NCBI GenBank assembly: GCA_019187485.1
Contig: JABAQR010000015.1
Span: forward strand, 1-63,813
Length of the DNA stretch: 63,813 nucleotides
Direction of reading: 5' to 3'
From: Lysobacterales bacterium
Lineage (GTDB): Bacteria > Pseudomonadota > Gammaproteobacteria > Xanthomonadales > SZUA-5
Position numbers and translations under genes: made by a program. The notes under the pieces are model-generated. The model did not search any database and was not told the DNA's origin. It saw only the letters and a list, made by a program, of their open reading frames with translations. Shown piece after piece: positions 7,071 to 15,234 of the stretch (its first letter is position 1; every line of letters starts with the position of its first letter).

Positions 7071-8899
7071 TGCCACTGCACTCCGACCACCAGCGAGCCG
7101 GGTCCGGCGTGACAGCCGATCGCCGGCCCCACCTCGACCACGAACACCTTGCCGAGCGCGGGCAGGGCTTCGCGCAGCGCGCCGGCGAGGCGTGCGCCGT
7201 CGTCGCTGGCGTCGCAGTGGCCGACCACCGCGCGGCAGGCCTGGTGTGCAGGTACCCGCCGTGCGACCGTCGTGGCGAAGCGCTCGATCAGGCGATGGCG
7301 TCCGCGCAGTGCGGAAAAAGGCCTGACCAAGCCGTGTTTGTCGGCGATCAGCACGGTCAGCCCGAACCAGCGCGCGAGCTTCTCGGCGAAGGCCGGCAGG
7401 CGCCCGCCACGCACGCCGTAGCGCAAATCGCGGATCAGCGCGAAAGTTCGCGTGCGCGTCATCGCGTCCTGCGCCCTTGCGATCACGCCAGCGAGATCGG
7501 CGCCCGCCTGAGCCGCTTCGGCCGCGGCCATCGCCACCAGGCCCTGCCCGGCGGACGCATTCAGCGTGTCGAGTACGCGGATGCGGTCGGCGCCGCTCTC
7601 GCGCGCCGCAGTCTGCGCCGCCTGGCAGGTGCCGGACAACTTGCTCGACAGATCGATGGATGCCACCTGTTCGCAGTGAGACAGCGCCAGTTCGTAGGCG
7701 CGCCGGAAATCGCCTGGCGGCGGCTGCGAGGTGCGCGGGTGGACGCCGCCCGCGCGCAGTCGCCGGTAGAGCTCGCGCGGCGCCATGGTGATGCGGTCGA
7801 GGTAATCGTCCTCCCCGAAATTCAGGCGCACCGGCACGATGGTGATGCCGAGCCGCTCCGCTTCGGAGGGCGGTACGTCGCCCGCCGAATCGCAGACCAC
7901 GCGCACGCGTTGAAAGGGCGCCGCGCGCAACCTGGCCTGTGCCTGCATGTCGTCCGCCTTGCGCGCTGTCACTGCGCCGAGACCCGAGAGGGCCTCGAAC
8001 AGCCGGTTCGGCTGATCGATGTGGGCGTGCACGCGCACCCGCTCGCGGCCGCCGGCGACCACCAGCGAATCCAGCGCCAGTACCGCCAGCGCCGCGCGCA
8101 CACGCGCCAGATCGAGATCGCTGCCGCTCAGCACGCACTCGGTGCAGTAGCGGAAACTGGAGGCACTCTCGACCGCCTCCAGATGCACCTCGTCGTGTCC
8201 GCGGTCGGCCGCATCGCGGGCCTCCGGGACCACCCGCAGCGCGCCGCGCCCGCGTTCGATGAAGTCCTGCACGCCCTCGAGAAAGTCGACGAAACCGGCG
8301 GCACCCGCATCGACCACACCTGCTGCGCGCAGAACGGGTAACTGGTTGGGCGTATTCGCCAAGGATTGGCGAGCGCGCGCGAGTGCGCGTCGGAATAGTT
8401 CGCCCAGATCGGCGACACCCGCTTCGACCTGGACACGCATTTCGCTGGCGAAGTCGCCGATCACGCTCAGCATGGTGCCCTCGCGCGGCTCGGCCAGGCA
8501 CGCACGCGCCGCGCGCGCGGCGCCACTGGTGGCATCGGCGAGTTCGTGCGCGTCGACCTCGCGTTGGCGTCCGAGCGCCTCGGCCAGGCCCTGGAAGAAC
8601 TGCGCGAGGATCGCGCCGGAGTTGCCGCGCGCGCCGTCGATGGCCTCGCGCGCGACCCGCGCCAGCACCGCGCCGGCATCGGCGCCGCGCATTCCCCGTG
8701 CGGTCTTCAGCACCGCCATCATCGTGAACGCGAGATTGGTGCCGGTATCGCCGTCCGGCACCGGGAACACGTTGATGCGGTTCAGCTCCTCGCGTCGTGC
8801 GAGCACCCGGCCGGCGCCGGCGATCAGCGCGCCCTTGAGGCGCGCGCCGGACAATCGCAGGAAAGGCCCGGACCGGGGCCAGATCAAGGCGGCATTCAT
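7067..8899 (-). CDS. Fused FakA-FakB-like fatty acid kinase (DAK + DegV domains)
   Basis: Encodes 610 residues. Residues 20-215 are a DhaL/DAK kinase domain with the metal and ATP site NVFPVPDGDTGTN (44-56), GARGNSG (89-95) and DAGAAGF (198-204). Residues 235-310 match the FakA middle domain, including YCTEC (251-255). Residues 330-610 are a DegV/FakB fatty-acid-binding domain with DSAGD, TSQPPPGDF (390-398), LSSKLSGT, GVRGGRLP and GPAIGCHAGPG. In Firmicutes separate FakA and FakB proteins phosphorylate fatty acids to acyl-phosphate. Here both activities appear joined, and the stop overlaps the start of plsY, whose enzyme consumes acyl-phosphate. The start (MNAALIWPRSG) lacks a strong ribosome site. 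Confidence 0.88.
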   Translation of the reverse strand: MNAALIWPRSGPFLRLSGARLKGALIAGAGRVLARREELNRINVFPVPDGDTGTNLAFTMMAVLKTARGMRGADAGAVLARVAREAIDGARGNSGAILAQFFQGLAEALGRQREVDAHELADATSGAARAARACLAEPREGTMLSVIGDFASEMRVQVEAGVADLGELFRRALARARQSLANTPNQLPVLRAAGVVDAGAAGFVDFLEGVQDFIERGRGALRVVPEARDAADRGHDEVHLEAVESASSFRYCTECVLSGSDLDLARVRAALAVLALDSLVVAGGRERVRVHAHIDQPNRLFEALSGLGAVTARKADDMQAQARLRAAPFQRVRVVCDSAGDVPPSEAERLGITIVPVRLNFGEDDYLDRITMAPRELYRRLRAGGVHPRTSQPPPGDFRRAYELALSHCEQVASIDLSSKLSGTCQAAQTAARESGADRIRVLDTLNASAGQGLVAMAAAEAAQAGADLAGVIARAQDAMTRTRTFALIRDLRYGVRGGRLPAFAEKLARWFGLTVLIADKHGLVRPFSALRGRHRLIERFATTVARRVPAHQACRAVVGHCDASDDGARLAGALREALPALGKVFVVEVGPAIGCHAGPGSLVVGVQWQ

Positions 8900-9135
8900 C
8901 GCGGCAGGATATCGGTGGCGACCGCGCCGGTCGTGCTGCAACGCAGCGTGTCCGCCAGCGGACATCCGCGTGTACGCCAGCGGACAGTGGTGCAGGCGGC
9001 GCTCATTCGCTTCGGCGCGCGAGGACGCCGGCTCGTGGCATGGATGTGGCCGGAAGGCAGCGGGAGGCGTAGCGTCGCCGTTGGCACGATTCGTGCGAAT
9101 GACGGTTGCGAGCCCCACGCTCGCAGAGGTGAGCC

Positions 9136-9366
9136 ATGAACTCCACACGGATGCGTTTCGGTTTCCTGGTATTGGCGGTGTACGCCGTTCTGGGGGTGAT
9201 CGGCGTCTACAGCAAGTCGTCGCCGCCCGCGACTGCGGAGGAGTGCGTCGTCGAAGCCGCAGTCATCGCCAGAGCCGGCGGTGGCCCCGAGCGTCGGCGT
9301 TCCGCGGATGGCGGTAGCGAGGTCGAGGTGCAGTGGCACTCCTTCCTGCCCGGCGCGTTCAAGTAA
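9136..9366 (+). CDS. Small membrane-anchored hypothetical protein
   Basis: Encodes 76 residues. An N-terminal hydrophobic helix (FGFLVLAVYAVLGVIGVY) is followed by a short polar region ending in WHSFLPGAFK. A GAGGTGAG ribosome site precedes the ATG. The stop TAA is followed immediately by the TTG start of mtfA, so MtfA is probably made by reinitiation. No family is recognised; it may be a signal anchor or a regulatory leader peptide. It is transcribed divergently from the fatty-acid kinase gene. Confidence 0.6.
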   Translation: MNSTRMRFGFLVLAVYAVLGVIGVYSKSSPPATAEECVVEAAVIARAGGGPERRRSADGGSEVEVQWHSFLPGAFK

Positions 9367-10110
9367 TTGTTCGGCTGGTGGCGGCGGCGCGGACGCCAGG
9401 CGGTGGTCGACGCCGCCGGTTTCGCGCGTCCCCTGGAAAAGGTGCCGGCATTGTCCGGCTTGGATGCGGCACGTCGAGCACACTTGCGGGATCTGGCCGG
9501 GCGCTTCCTGCGCGACAAGCACTTTTCCGGCGCGCATGGGCTGGTGGTGGATGCCGGCATGCGTTCGACCATCGCGACGCTGGCCTGCTGGCCGGTGCTC
9601 GACCTCGGCTACGACTGGTTGACGGGTTGGTGCGAAGTGATTGTCTACCCGGGCGGCTTCCGTGCTCGTCGTGTGCACGACGATGAGGATGGGGTGGTCC
9701 ACGAGTGGGACGAGGATCTCGCCGGCGAATCCTGGGATCGGGGGCCGCTGGTGCTCTCCTGGGAAGACCTCGAACTCGACCTTGAACAGCCTCAGGACTG
9801 CATGAACGTGGTCGTCCACGAGATCGCGCACAAGCTGGACGCGCGTTCCGGAGCCGCCGACGGCATGCCGCCGCTGCCGCGGTCGATCCGCGTGAGCGAG
9901 TGGCAGCGCGAGTTCCAGCGCGCCTACGAGCATCTCGGAGAGATCGCCGGCCGCGATCCGGACGCCGCGCTCATCGACCCATACGCCGCCGATGCGCCCG
10001 AAGAGTTTTTCGCGGTCTGCAGCGAGTACCACTTCCTCGCGCCGGAGCGGATCGAGGCGGCCTACCCGCGCGTGGCGGACCTGCTGGCGCGCTTCTACGC
10101 CGGGGGTTGA
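9367..10110 (+). CDS. mtfA: MtfA-type zinc peptidase
   Basis: Encodes 247 residues from a TTG directly after the preceding stop. The zinc-binding signature HEIAHKLD lies in VVVHEIAHKLD, with a downstream glutamate in EEFFAVCSEYHF acting as third ligand in the family. E. coli MtfA is a cytosolic aminopeptidase that binds the repressor Mlc and so relieves repression of glucose PTS genes; in non-enteric bacteria its partner is unknown. N-terminal FGWWRRR matches the family start (FxWWKxRRR). The 3' end overlaps the convergent PqqD-like gene by 16 bases. Confidence 0.9.
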   Translation: MFGWWRRRGRQAVVDAAGFARPLEKVPALSGLDAARRAHLRDLAGRFLRDKHFSGAHGLVVDAGMRSTIATLACWPVLDLGYDWLTGWCEVIVYPGGFRARRVHDDEDGVVHEWDEDLAGESWDRGPLVLSWEDLELDLEQPQDCMNVVVHEIAHKLDARSGAADGMPPLPRSIRVSEWQREFQRAYEHLGEIAGRDPDAALIDPYAADAPEEFFAVCSEYHFLAPERIEAAYPRVADLLARFYAGG

Positions 10111-10379
10111 GGCCCGTCCTCGACCAGTCGCGCGGCGCGCAGCGCCGCCAGCAGCGTCAGCAGGTCCGCGCGCACGCGCGCGCCCTCGGCCTCGAACTGC
10201 TGCAACACGCGGGCGATCACCTCGTCGAAGCCCTGCCCCGCGAGCAGGCCTTCGAGCATCAGCGTGCCGCTGGGATTGAGGTCGAAGTAGCTGCCGGCTT
10301 CGGTATCGAGCAGCAGCATCTCGCCCTGGATGGATTGAGCGACCACGCCGGGGCGCAAGCGTAGTGGGGAATCGGACAT
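10095..10379 (-). CDS. PqqD-domain peptide chaperone-like protein
   Basis: Encodes 94 residues. The sequence LRPGVVAQSIQGEMLLLDTEAG with SYFDLNPSGTLMLEGL fits the PqqD/RRE winged-helix fold, which binds precursor peptides of RiPPs and presents them to modifying enzymes. There is no pqqA, radical-SAM or other RiPP enzyme nearby, so it is an orphan PqqD-like protein; such proteins also occur as regulators or next to polysaccharide genes. The start MSDSPLRLRPG at 10379 is chosen because it begins the conserved domain and has a GGAG-type site upstream. Confidence 0.75.
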   Translation of the reverse strand: MSDSPLRLRPGVVAQSIQGEMLLLDTEAGSYFDLNPSGTLMLEGLLAGQGFDEVIARVLQQFEAEGARVRADLLTLLAALRAARLVEDGPQPPA

Positions 10380-10502
10380 GGGGAATCTCCGTCGTGCGGC
10401 GGCGATGATGCCTCGCCCGGCGCTCGCGCGCGCAAGCGTGCATCGTCGTGGAAAGCTCACGCTCACGGCAGTGTGCTGCGTAGGGCCATGCGCCCACTCG
10501 CG

Positions 10503-10530
10503 TTGAACCTCCGCCAAGCCATCCTGTAAA
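10503..10530 (+). promoter_or_regulatory. Candidate petABC promoter
   Basis: TTGAAC (10503-10508) and TGTAAA (10525-10530) are separated by 16 bases and lie about 65 bases before the petA start. It is the best sigma70-like pair in the space between the PqqD-like gene and petA. Confidence 0.4.
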
Positions 10531-10596
10531 CTCGCACGGTTTCGCGGGTGCGTTTCGGCACGCGCGCCAGGTTATTCGTTAGGTATGGAGTCAAGC

Positions 10597-11193
10597 ATGG
10601 CAGCAGAGTCCGTGAATCACGGCCGGCGCCGCTTCCTGACTGCGTCGACCGCTGTGGTGGGAGGGGTCGGCACGGCATTCGCCGCGGTCCCGTTCATCGC
10701 CGCGTGGTTCCCGAGCGCCAAGGCCGTTGCGGCCGGTGCGCCGGTAGCCGCCGACATCAGCAAGCTCGAAGTCGGAGCGCAGTTGGTGGTGGCCTGGCGC
10801 GGTCGACCGATCTTCATCGTGCGCCGCAGTCCGGAGATGCTGGCCACCCTCGACGGCGAGAAGGACCGCCTCAAGGATCCGGATTCCAGCGTTCCCGAGC
10901 AGCAGCCCGAGTTCGCGAAGAACGCGCATCGCTCGCTGAAACCGGACATCCTGGTGCTGGTCGGTTCGTGCACGCACCTCGGCTGCTCGCCGAAGCTGCA
11001 CACCGAGGTGCGCGCCGAACCCTGGGATGCGCAGTGGAAGGGCGGTTACTACTGCCCCTGCCACAACTCACGCTTCGACCTCGCCGGCCGCGTCTACGAA
11101 GGCTCGCCGGCACCGACCAACCTGGTGGTGCCGCCTTACCGTTTCGACGGTGACGCGCGCGTGATCATCGGCGAATCCGAAGGAGCGACCTGA
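10597..11193 (+). CDS. petA: Ubiquinol-cytochrome c reductase Rieske iron-sulfur subunit
   Basis: Encodes 198 residues. It carries the [2Fe-2S] cluster that passes electrons from ubiquinol to cytochrome c1 in the bc1 complex. Cluster ligands are in CTHLGC (C125, H127) and CPCHNS (C153, H156). An N-terminal GRRRFLTAS plus a hydrophobic helix is a Tat-type anchor signal. The ATG at 10597 is preferred over one 12 bases upstream because GGAG lies six bases before it. The stop overlaps the petB start (TGATG), and the three pet genes form one operon. Confidence 0.96.
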   Translation: MAAESVNHGRRRFLTASTAVVGGVGTAFAAVPFIAAWFPSAKAVAAGAPVAADISKLEVGAQLVVAWRGRPIFIVRRSPEMLATLDGEKDRLKDPDSSVPEQQPEFAKNAHRSLKPDILVLVGSCTHLGCSPKLHTEVRAEPWDAQWKGGYYCPCHNSRFDLAGRVYEGSPAPTNLVVPPYRFDGDARVIIGESEGAT

Positions 11194-12434
11194 TGGCCGG
11201 CGAACGCACGAGCACCATGACCGGCATCCTCGGCTGGTTCGACCAGCGCCTGCCGGTGATGGACTTCTGGAACAAGCATCTGGCGCAGTACTACGCGCCG
11301 AAGAACTTCAACGTCTGGTACTACTTCGGCTCGCTGGCGCTGCTGGTGCTGGTCAACCAGATCGTCACCGGCATCTGGCTGACGATGCACTACAAGCCGA
11401 GCGCGGCCGAGGCCTTTGCCTCGGTCGAGTACATCATGCGCGACGTCGAGTGGGGCTGGCTGATCCGCTACATGCACTCCACCGGTGCCAGCTTCTTCTT
11501 CATCTGCGTCTACCTGCACATGTTCCGCGGCCTGATGTACGGCTCCTGCCAGAAGCCGCGCGAGCTGGTGTGGGTGATCGGCATGCTGATCTTCCTGGCG
11601 CTGATGGCCGAGGCCTTCCTGGGCTACGTGCTGCCCTGGGGCCAGATGTCCTTCTGGGGCGCGCAGGTGATCGTCTCGCTGTTCGGCGCCATCCCCTACG
11701 TCGGCGAGGGCCTGGTGCAGTGGATCCAGGGCGACTACCTGCCTTCGGACGCGACCATCAACCGCTTCTTCGCGTTGCACGTGGTGGCACTGCCGATCGC
11801 GCTGCTCGGCCTCGTCGTGCTGCACCTCGGCGCGCTGCACGAAGTCGGCTCGAACAACCCCGACGGCGTCGAGATCAAGAAGAAGAAGGACGCGAAGGGC
11901 GTGCCGCTGGACGGCATTCCCTTCCACCCCTACTACACGGTCAAGGACCTGTTCGGCGTCGGCGTGTTCCTGACGCTGTTCGCCTTCGTGATCTTCTTCG
12001 AGCCGACCTTCGGCGACCTGTTCCTGGAGTACGACAACTTCGCCCCGGCCGATCCGATGGTCACCCCGGAGCACATCAAGCCGGTGTGGTACTTCACGCC
12101 CTACTACGCGATGTTGCGCGCGATCCCCGACAAGCTCTCCGGCGTGATCGTCATGGGCGCCGCGGTGATGATCCTGTTCCTGGTGCCCTGGCTGGACCGC
12201 AGCCCGGTCAAGTCGATCCGCTACCGCGGCATGCTGACCAAGATCGCGCTGGCGCTGTTCTCGGTGGCCTTCGTCACGCTCGGCTGGCTCGGCATGCAGG
12301 CCGGTTCCGACACCCAGAAGCTGGTCGCGCAGATCTGCACGGTGATCTACTTCCTGTACTTCCTCTTGATGCCGGTCTACACCAGGATGGATGCGGTGAA
12401 GCCGGTGCCCGAACGGGTGACCATGCATGATTAA
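11193..12434 (+). CDS. petB: Cytochrome b of the bc1 complex
   Basis: Encodes 413 residues. The integral membrane subunit binds two b hemes and forms both quinone sites. Heme histidines are in IRYMHSTGASFFFICVYLHM and in FFALHVVALPIALLGLVVLH; the Qo-site signature PEHIKPVWYFTPYYAML (PEWY variant) is present. About eight membrane helices are visible, and the length fits the bacterial family. It overlaps petA by one base and petC by eight, showing strict operon coupling. Confidence 0.97.
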   Translation: MAGERTSTMTGILGWFDQRLPVMDFWNKHLAQYYAPKNFNVWYYFGSLALLVLVNQIVTGIWLTMHYKPSAAEAFASVEYIMRDVEWGWLIRYMHSTGASFFFICVYLHMFRGLMYGSCQKPRELVWVIGMLIFLALMAEAFLGYVLPWGQMSFWGAQVIVSLFGAIPYVGEGLVQWIQGDYLPSDATINRFFALHVVALPIALLGLVVLHLGALHEVGSNNPDGVEIKKKKDAKGVPLDGIPFHPYYTVKDLFGVGVFLTLFAFVIFFEPTFGDLFLEYDNFAPADPMVTPEHIKPVWYFTPYYAMLRAIPDKLSGVIVMGAAVMILFLVPWLDRSPVKSIRYRGMLTKIALALFSVAFVTLGWLGMQAGSDTQKLVAQICTVIYFLYFLLMPVYTRMDAVKPVPERVTMHD

Positions 12435-13188
12435 GCGCCTGCTTCCCTGGCTGTTCGTCCTCGTTGCCGGCCCGGCCCTGGCGGCCGGCGCGGGTCCCGT
12501 GCTGCTGCAATCGGGTGCCAACATCTCCGACCAGGCCTCGCTGCAGCGCGGCGCCGGGCTCTATTTCCAGTACTGCGCGAGCTGCCACTCGCTGCAGCAC
12601 ATGCGCTATTCGCGGCTGGCGCGCGACCTCGGCCTGACCGAAGAGCAGGTCATGACCCGGCTCAACCACACCGGCGCGAAGTTCGGAGACACCATCCGGG
12701 CGTCGATGCCGGCGGGCGTCGGCGACGACGCGGTCGGCGGCGAGGACTGGTTCGGCAAGGCACCGCCGGATCTCTCGCTGGTCGCGCGGGCGCGCAACGA
12801 CGGCCCGAACTGGATCTACACCTATCTGTTGTCCTTCTACCCGGACCCGAGCCGTCCGAGCGGCTGGAACAACACGGTATTCCCGAACGCGTCGATGCCG
12901 CACGTGTTGTGGGAACGCCAGGGCATCCAGACCCTGCGTCCGGCCGAGGAGCACGACGAGGACCACGGCCACCCGCAGCCGCCCACCTTCGACCTGCAGA
13001 CGCCGGGCACGCGCAGCGCCGAAGAGTACAAGCAGGATGCGCGCGACATCGCCGCCTTCCTGGAGTACGTCGGTGAACCCGCGGCGCTCGAACGCGAGCG
13101 CTACGGCGTGTGGGTGCTGCTCTACCTGTTGCTGTTCACTGGTGTCGCCTGGCTGCTCAAGCACGAGTACTGGAAGGACGTGCACTGA
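12427..13188 (+). CDS. petC: Cytochrome c1
   Basis: Encodes 253 residues with a cleavable-looking signal peptide (LLPWLFVLVAGPALAAGA). Heme c is bound by CASCH (50-54); the sixth ligand methionine is probably in NASMPHVLWE. A C-terminal membrane helix (YGVWVLLYLLLFTGVAWLL) anchors it in the inner membrane facing the periplasm. A His/Asp/Glu-rich insertion (EEHDEDHGHPQPP) is a local oddity. In most relatives sspA follows this gene; here a hairpin and transposon debris follow. Confidence 0.96.
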   Translation: MIKRLLPWLFVLVAGPALAAGAGPVLLQSGANISDQASLQRGAGLYFQYCASCHSLQHMRYSRLARDLGLTEEQVMTRLNHTGAKFGDTIRASMPAGVGDDAVGGEDWFGKAPPDLSLVARARNDGPNWIYTYLLSFYPDPSRPSGWNNTVFPNASMPHVLWERQGIQTLRPAEEHDEDHGHPQPPTFDLQTPGTRSAEEYKQDARDIAAFLEYVGEPAALERERYGVWVLLYLLLFTGVAWLLKHEYWKDVH

Positions 13189-13209
13189 GCCATTGGATTG
13201 CGCTCGCGG

Positions 13210-13247
13210 CCACGACGGAGCCCCGGGAGATCGGGGCTTCGTCGTGG
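13210..13247 (+). terminator. Strong hairpin after petC
   Basis: CCACGACG and AGCCCCG on the left pair with CGGGGCT and CGTCGTGG on the right, giving 15 pairs around a single-base mismatch and a five-base loop (13227-13231). It lies 22 bases after the petC stop. There is no T run, so termination may be inefficient or Rho-assisted. Confidence 0.65.
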
Positions 13248-13254
13248 TGAGCCC

Positions 13255-13960
13255 GGCATGGGCGCGATCTTCGGGGCGCAAGTTCCCAGTCAAGCTGGTC
13301 GCAGCCAGGATCTGCATCTCGACGATCTTCACCTCGCCCTCGACCGGCGCCTTGTCTTTGGGTCTGCGCGCGCGCCGGGGTGACGATGACGTCATGGCGG
13401 CGCGCGAAGTCGCGATACGCCGCGGTCCGCTTCGGCTCGAAGCGATCCGCCCTGGCGATCAGCGCCGTCCGGCACCGCGATCCGGCTCACGCCACCGAAG
13501 GCGATGAAGACCCGGTGCTGACCGTCCAGCCAGTTCTGTGCGGTCTGGTTGCCATACGCATGGGCGAAGATCGCGTTCGACCAGCCGAGCGCGGCGGTGA
13601 AGAAGATTTGCGCCGGCACCACCTGGTCGTCGACACGGTGGCGCAAGGTCAGCCGGCGAAGTCGAAGTAAACCTTCTCACCGGGGACGTGATCGTGCCGG
13701 TGAGCGAGATCACGATCAGCGAGGAAGGCAGCCAGTTCGTCGCAGAACACGCTGTAGCCGATGCCGTCGGAATGCTGTTCGCGGTACTCGGACCACAGCA
13801 ATGGTCGGGTCACCCCATTGCGCGCCAGTTTCGACCCTATCGCCGCGTAGTTTGGCCGCGGGCACGGCCTGGCGGTGCGCGGGGCGCTGGTACAGCCACC
13901 GCTCCAGTTTCTCGTCGCTCAAACCGGTATCCGGCGACCGCCACACTGGCCTCGCATAGC
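13255..13960 (-). pseudogene. IS21-family IstA transposase remnant
   Basis: Pieces of an IS21-type transposase are spread over several frames. Reading leftward: LSDEKLERWLYQRP, then LLWSEYREQHSDGIGYSVFC with GEKVYFDFAG, then AQIFFTAALGWSNAIFAHAY with FIAFGGVSRIAVPD, then RPKDKAPVEGEVKIVE. These match successive IstA blocks, including the LWxEYR, GEKxFVDxAG and RPKDKAxVE motifs. At least three frameshifts and loss of both ends make it nonfunctional. No istB is present. Confidence 0.75.
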
Positions 13961-14029
13961 CTGGAATCGTGGCCTCGCATGGTCCGGAATCTCCAGGCGC
14001 GTCGTGGCGCGCATCGATGTCATTGCGCT

Positions 14030-14165
14030 TGGGATCGATCCGTGGCAGTTCGCGCATTACGCGGGTCAGATAGCCGATCGGCTCCAGATCGTGGGCTTTT
14101 GCGGTCTCGATCAAGCTCAGGGGCGTGGCGGTGTTTCGACCGAGCGAAAAGTGAATGCGCGTCTG
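14030..14165 (-). pseudogene. IS66-family transposase C-terminal remnant
   Basis: The reading SLGRNTATPLSLIETAKAHD, then LEPIGYLTRVMRELPR, matches the C terminus of IS66 TnpC (typically SLIETAKxNGLEPYAYLxxVF). The rest of the gene is missing. It lies immediately upstream of the IS21 remnant on the same strand, so two elements have decayed at this site. Confidence 0.6.
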
Positions 14166-14200
14166 TGGACGAGCGCAGGATGATCGTGGAAAGGTGCGCT

Positions 14201-14968
14201 TTAGCGCGGCGTTCCGAACATCGAAGCCCCAAGTGCAGACAGCATCAGCGCCCCCAGGAACACACCCAGCGCCTGCAGGATCGCGAGCCGACCTTCCCGC
14301 GGCCCACGCGACTGCCACAAGTACCAGGGAATGCCGACCGCGGCGATCAGCACGACCACGGCCGACAGACCGGGCGAGCGCTGGAAACCGCGTTGTTCGC
14401 TGTCCAGCCGGTACCAGAGATAAATCAGCCAGGCCATCAGCACGATCCAGAGTATCTCCAGCGAGGACGCGGTCGGATCGGGGGGCGATGTGGCGCCGGA
14501 CACGAAGCTCAATGCCGCGAAGGCGAGCAGCACCTGCTGCTTCATGCGTTGCAGGCGTGGGGTCATCGGCACATCGTCCGCGCCGCCGGATTTGGCCTCT
14601 GCCCAGGCGGTGCGATGCTCGCCGGGACCCGACGCGACGATCCGATCTCGGGACACGCCACGGCGGCGCAGCAGCTGCTCGAAAAATCCGCGGCGTTCGA
14701 GTTCACGACTTTCCGGTGCTGCCACGCAGATCAACATGCGCGCCAGCAGCATGCGGTGATCGTCGCTCAGGCGGGGGTCTCCGTGCGCGTCTACCCAGGA
14801 CCACAGGCGCGTCGCGATCGCGTCCAGGTCCGCGACGTCACCTTGCAGCCAGTAGCTGCGCAGTGCTGGCAACTCAGCCTCGGCGAGCGGGAATTCCGGC
14901 CAGTCGAGGGCGTCTATCCAACGCAGCATGTAGCGTGCGTATTCCTGATCGGCGTTTGTCGCGGCCAT
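14201..14968 (-). CDS. Hypothetical membrane protein
   Basis: Encodes 255 residues from MAATNADQEYARYMLRW. The N-terminal half is soluble and helical (DALDWPEFPLAEAELPALRS), with no known domain recognised. The C-terminal half has four probable membrane helices, including SLEILWIVLMAWLIYLWYRL, GLSAVVVLIAAVGIPWYLW and ILQALGVFLGALMLSALGAS. An in-frame extension upstream to 15136 is possible but is Cys/Arg-rich and unlike a natural N terminus. It lies between transposon debris and a tRNA gene. Confidence 0.6.
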   Translation of the reverse strand: MAATNADQEYARYMLRWIDALDWPEFPLAEAELPALRSYWLQGDVADLDAIATRLWSWVDAHGDPRLSDDHRMLLARMLICVAAPESRELERRGFFEQLLRRRGVSRDRIVASGPGEHRTAWAEAKSGGADDVPMTPRLQRMKQQVLLAFAALSFVSGATSPPDPTASSLEILWIVLMAWLIYLWYRLDSEQRGFQRSPGLSAVVVLIAAVGIPWYLWQSRGPREGRLAILQALGVFLGALMLSALGASMFGTPR

Positions 14969-15159
14969 GGAGACGGTCGGGTTCGAGGGCTGCGCGATGA
15001 TGCCCTCGGTCGGGGTGGACGCCCAACCTGTCGTCCCGAGACGACGAACGGCGACGCCGGGGCACGAGCACCGACATCCTCCGAACCGCATCCAGTCAAC
15101 GAAACCTCTTGGCTTGACGAGTTCGACCATCGCCACATATGCTCCCCGGCTCGCTCGAC

Positions 15160-15234
15160 GGGCGGTTAGCTCAGCGGTAGAGCACTGCTTTCACACGGCA
15201 GGGGTCACTGGTTCGATCCCAGTACCGCCCACCA
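15160..15234 (+). tRNA. tRNA-Val (anticodon CAC)
   Basis: A 75-base cloverleaf with encoded CCA. The acceptor GGGCGGT (15160-15166) pairs with ACCGCCC (15224-15230). The D arm GCTC..GAGC, an anticodon arm CTGCT-TTCACAC-GGCAG giving anticodon CAC, and the T arm CTGGTTCGATCCCAG are all intact. It decodes GUG. Confidence 0.95.

Noticed and set aside
8896..10497. 533-residue minus-strand frame over mtfA
   Set aside because: mtfA on the plus strand has a clear HEIAH site and a family match; the minus frame has none.
13037..15169. Plus-strand frames of 156 and 493 residues
   Set aside because: They cover IS21/IS66 remnants and the membrane protein on the minus strand and have no domain content.
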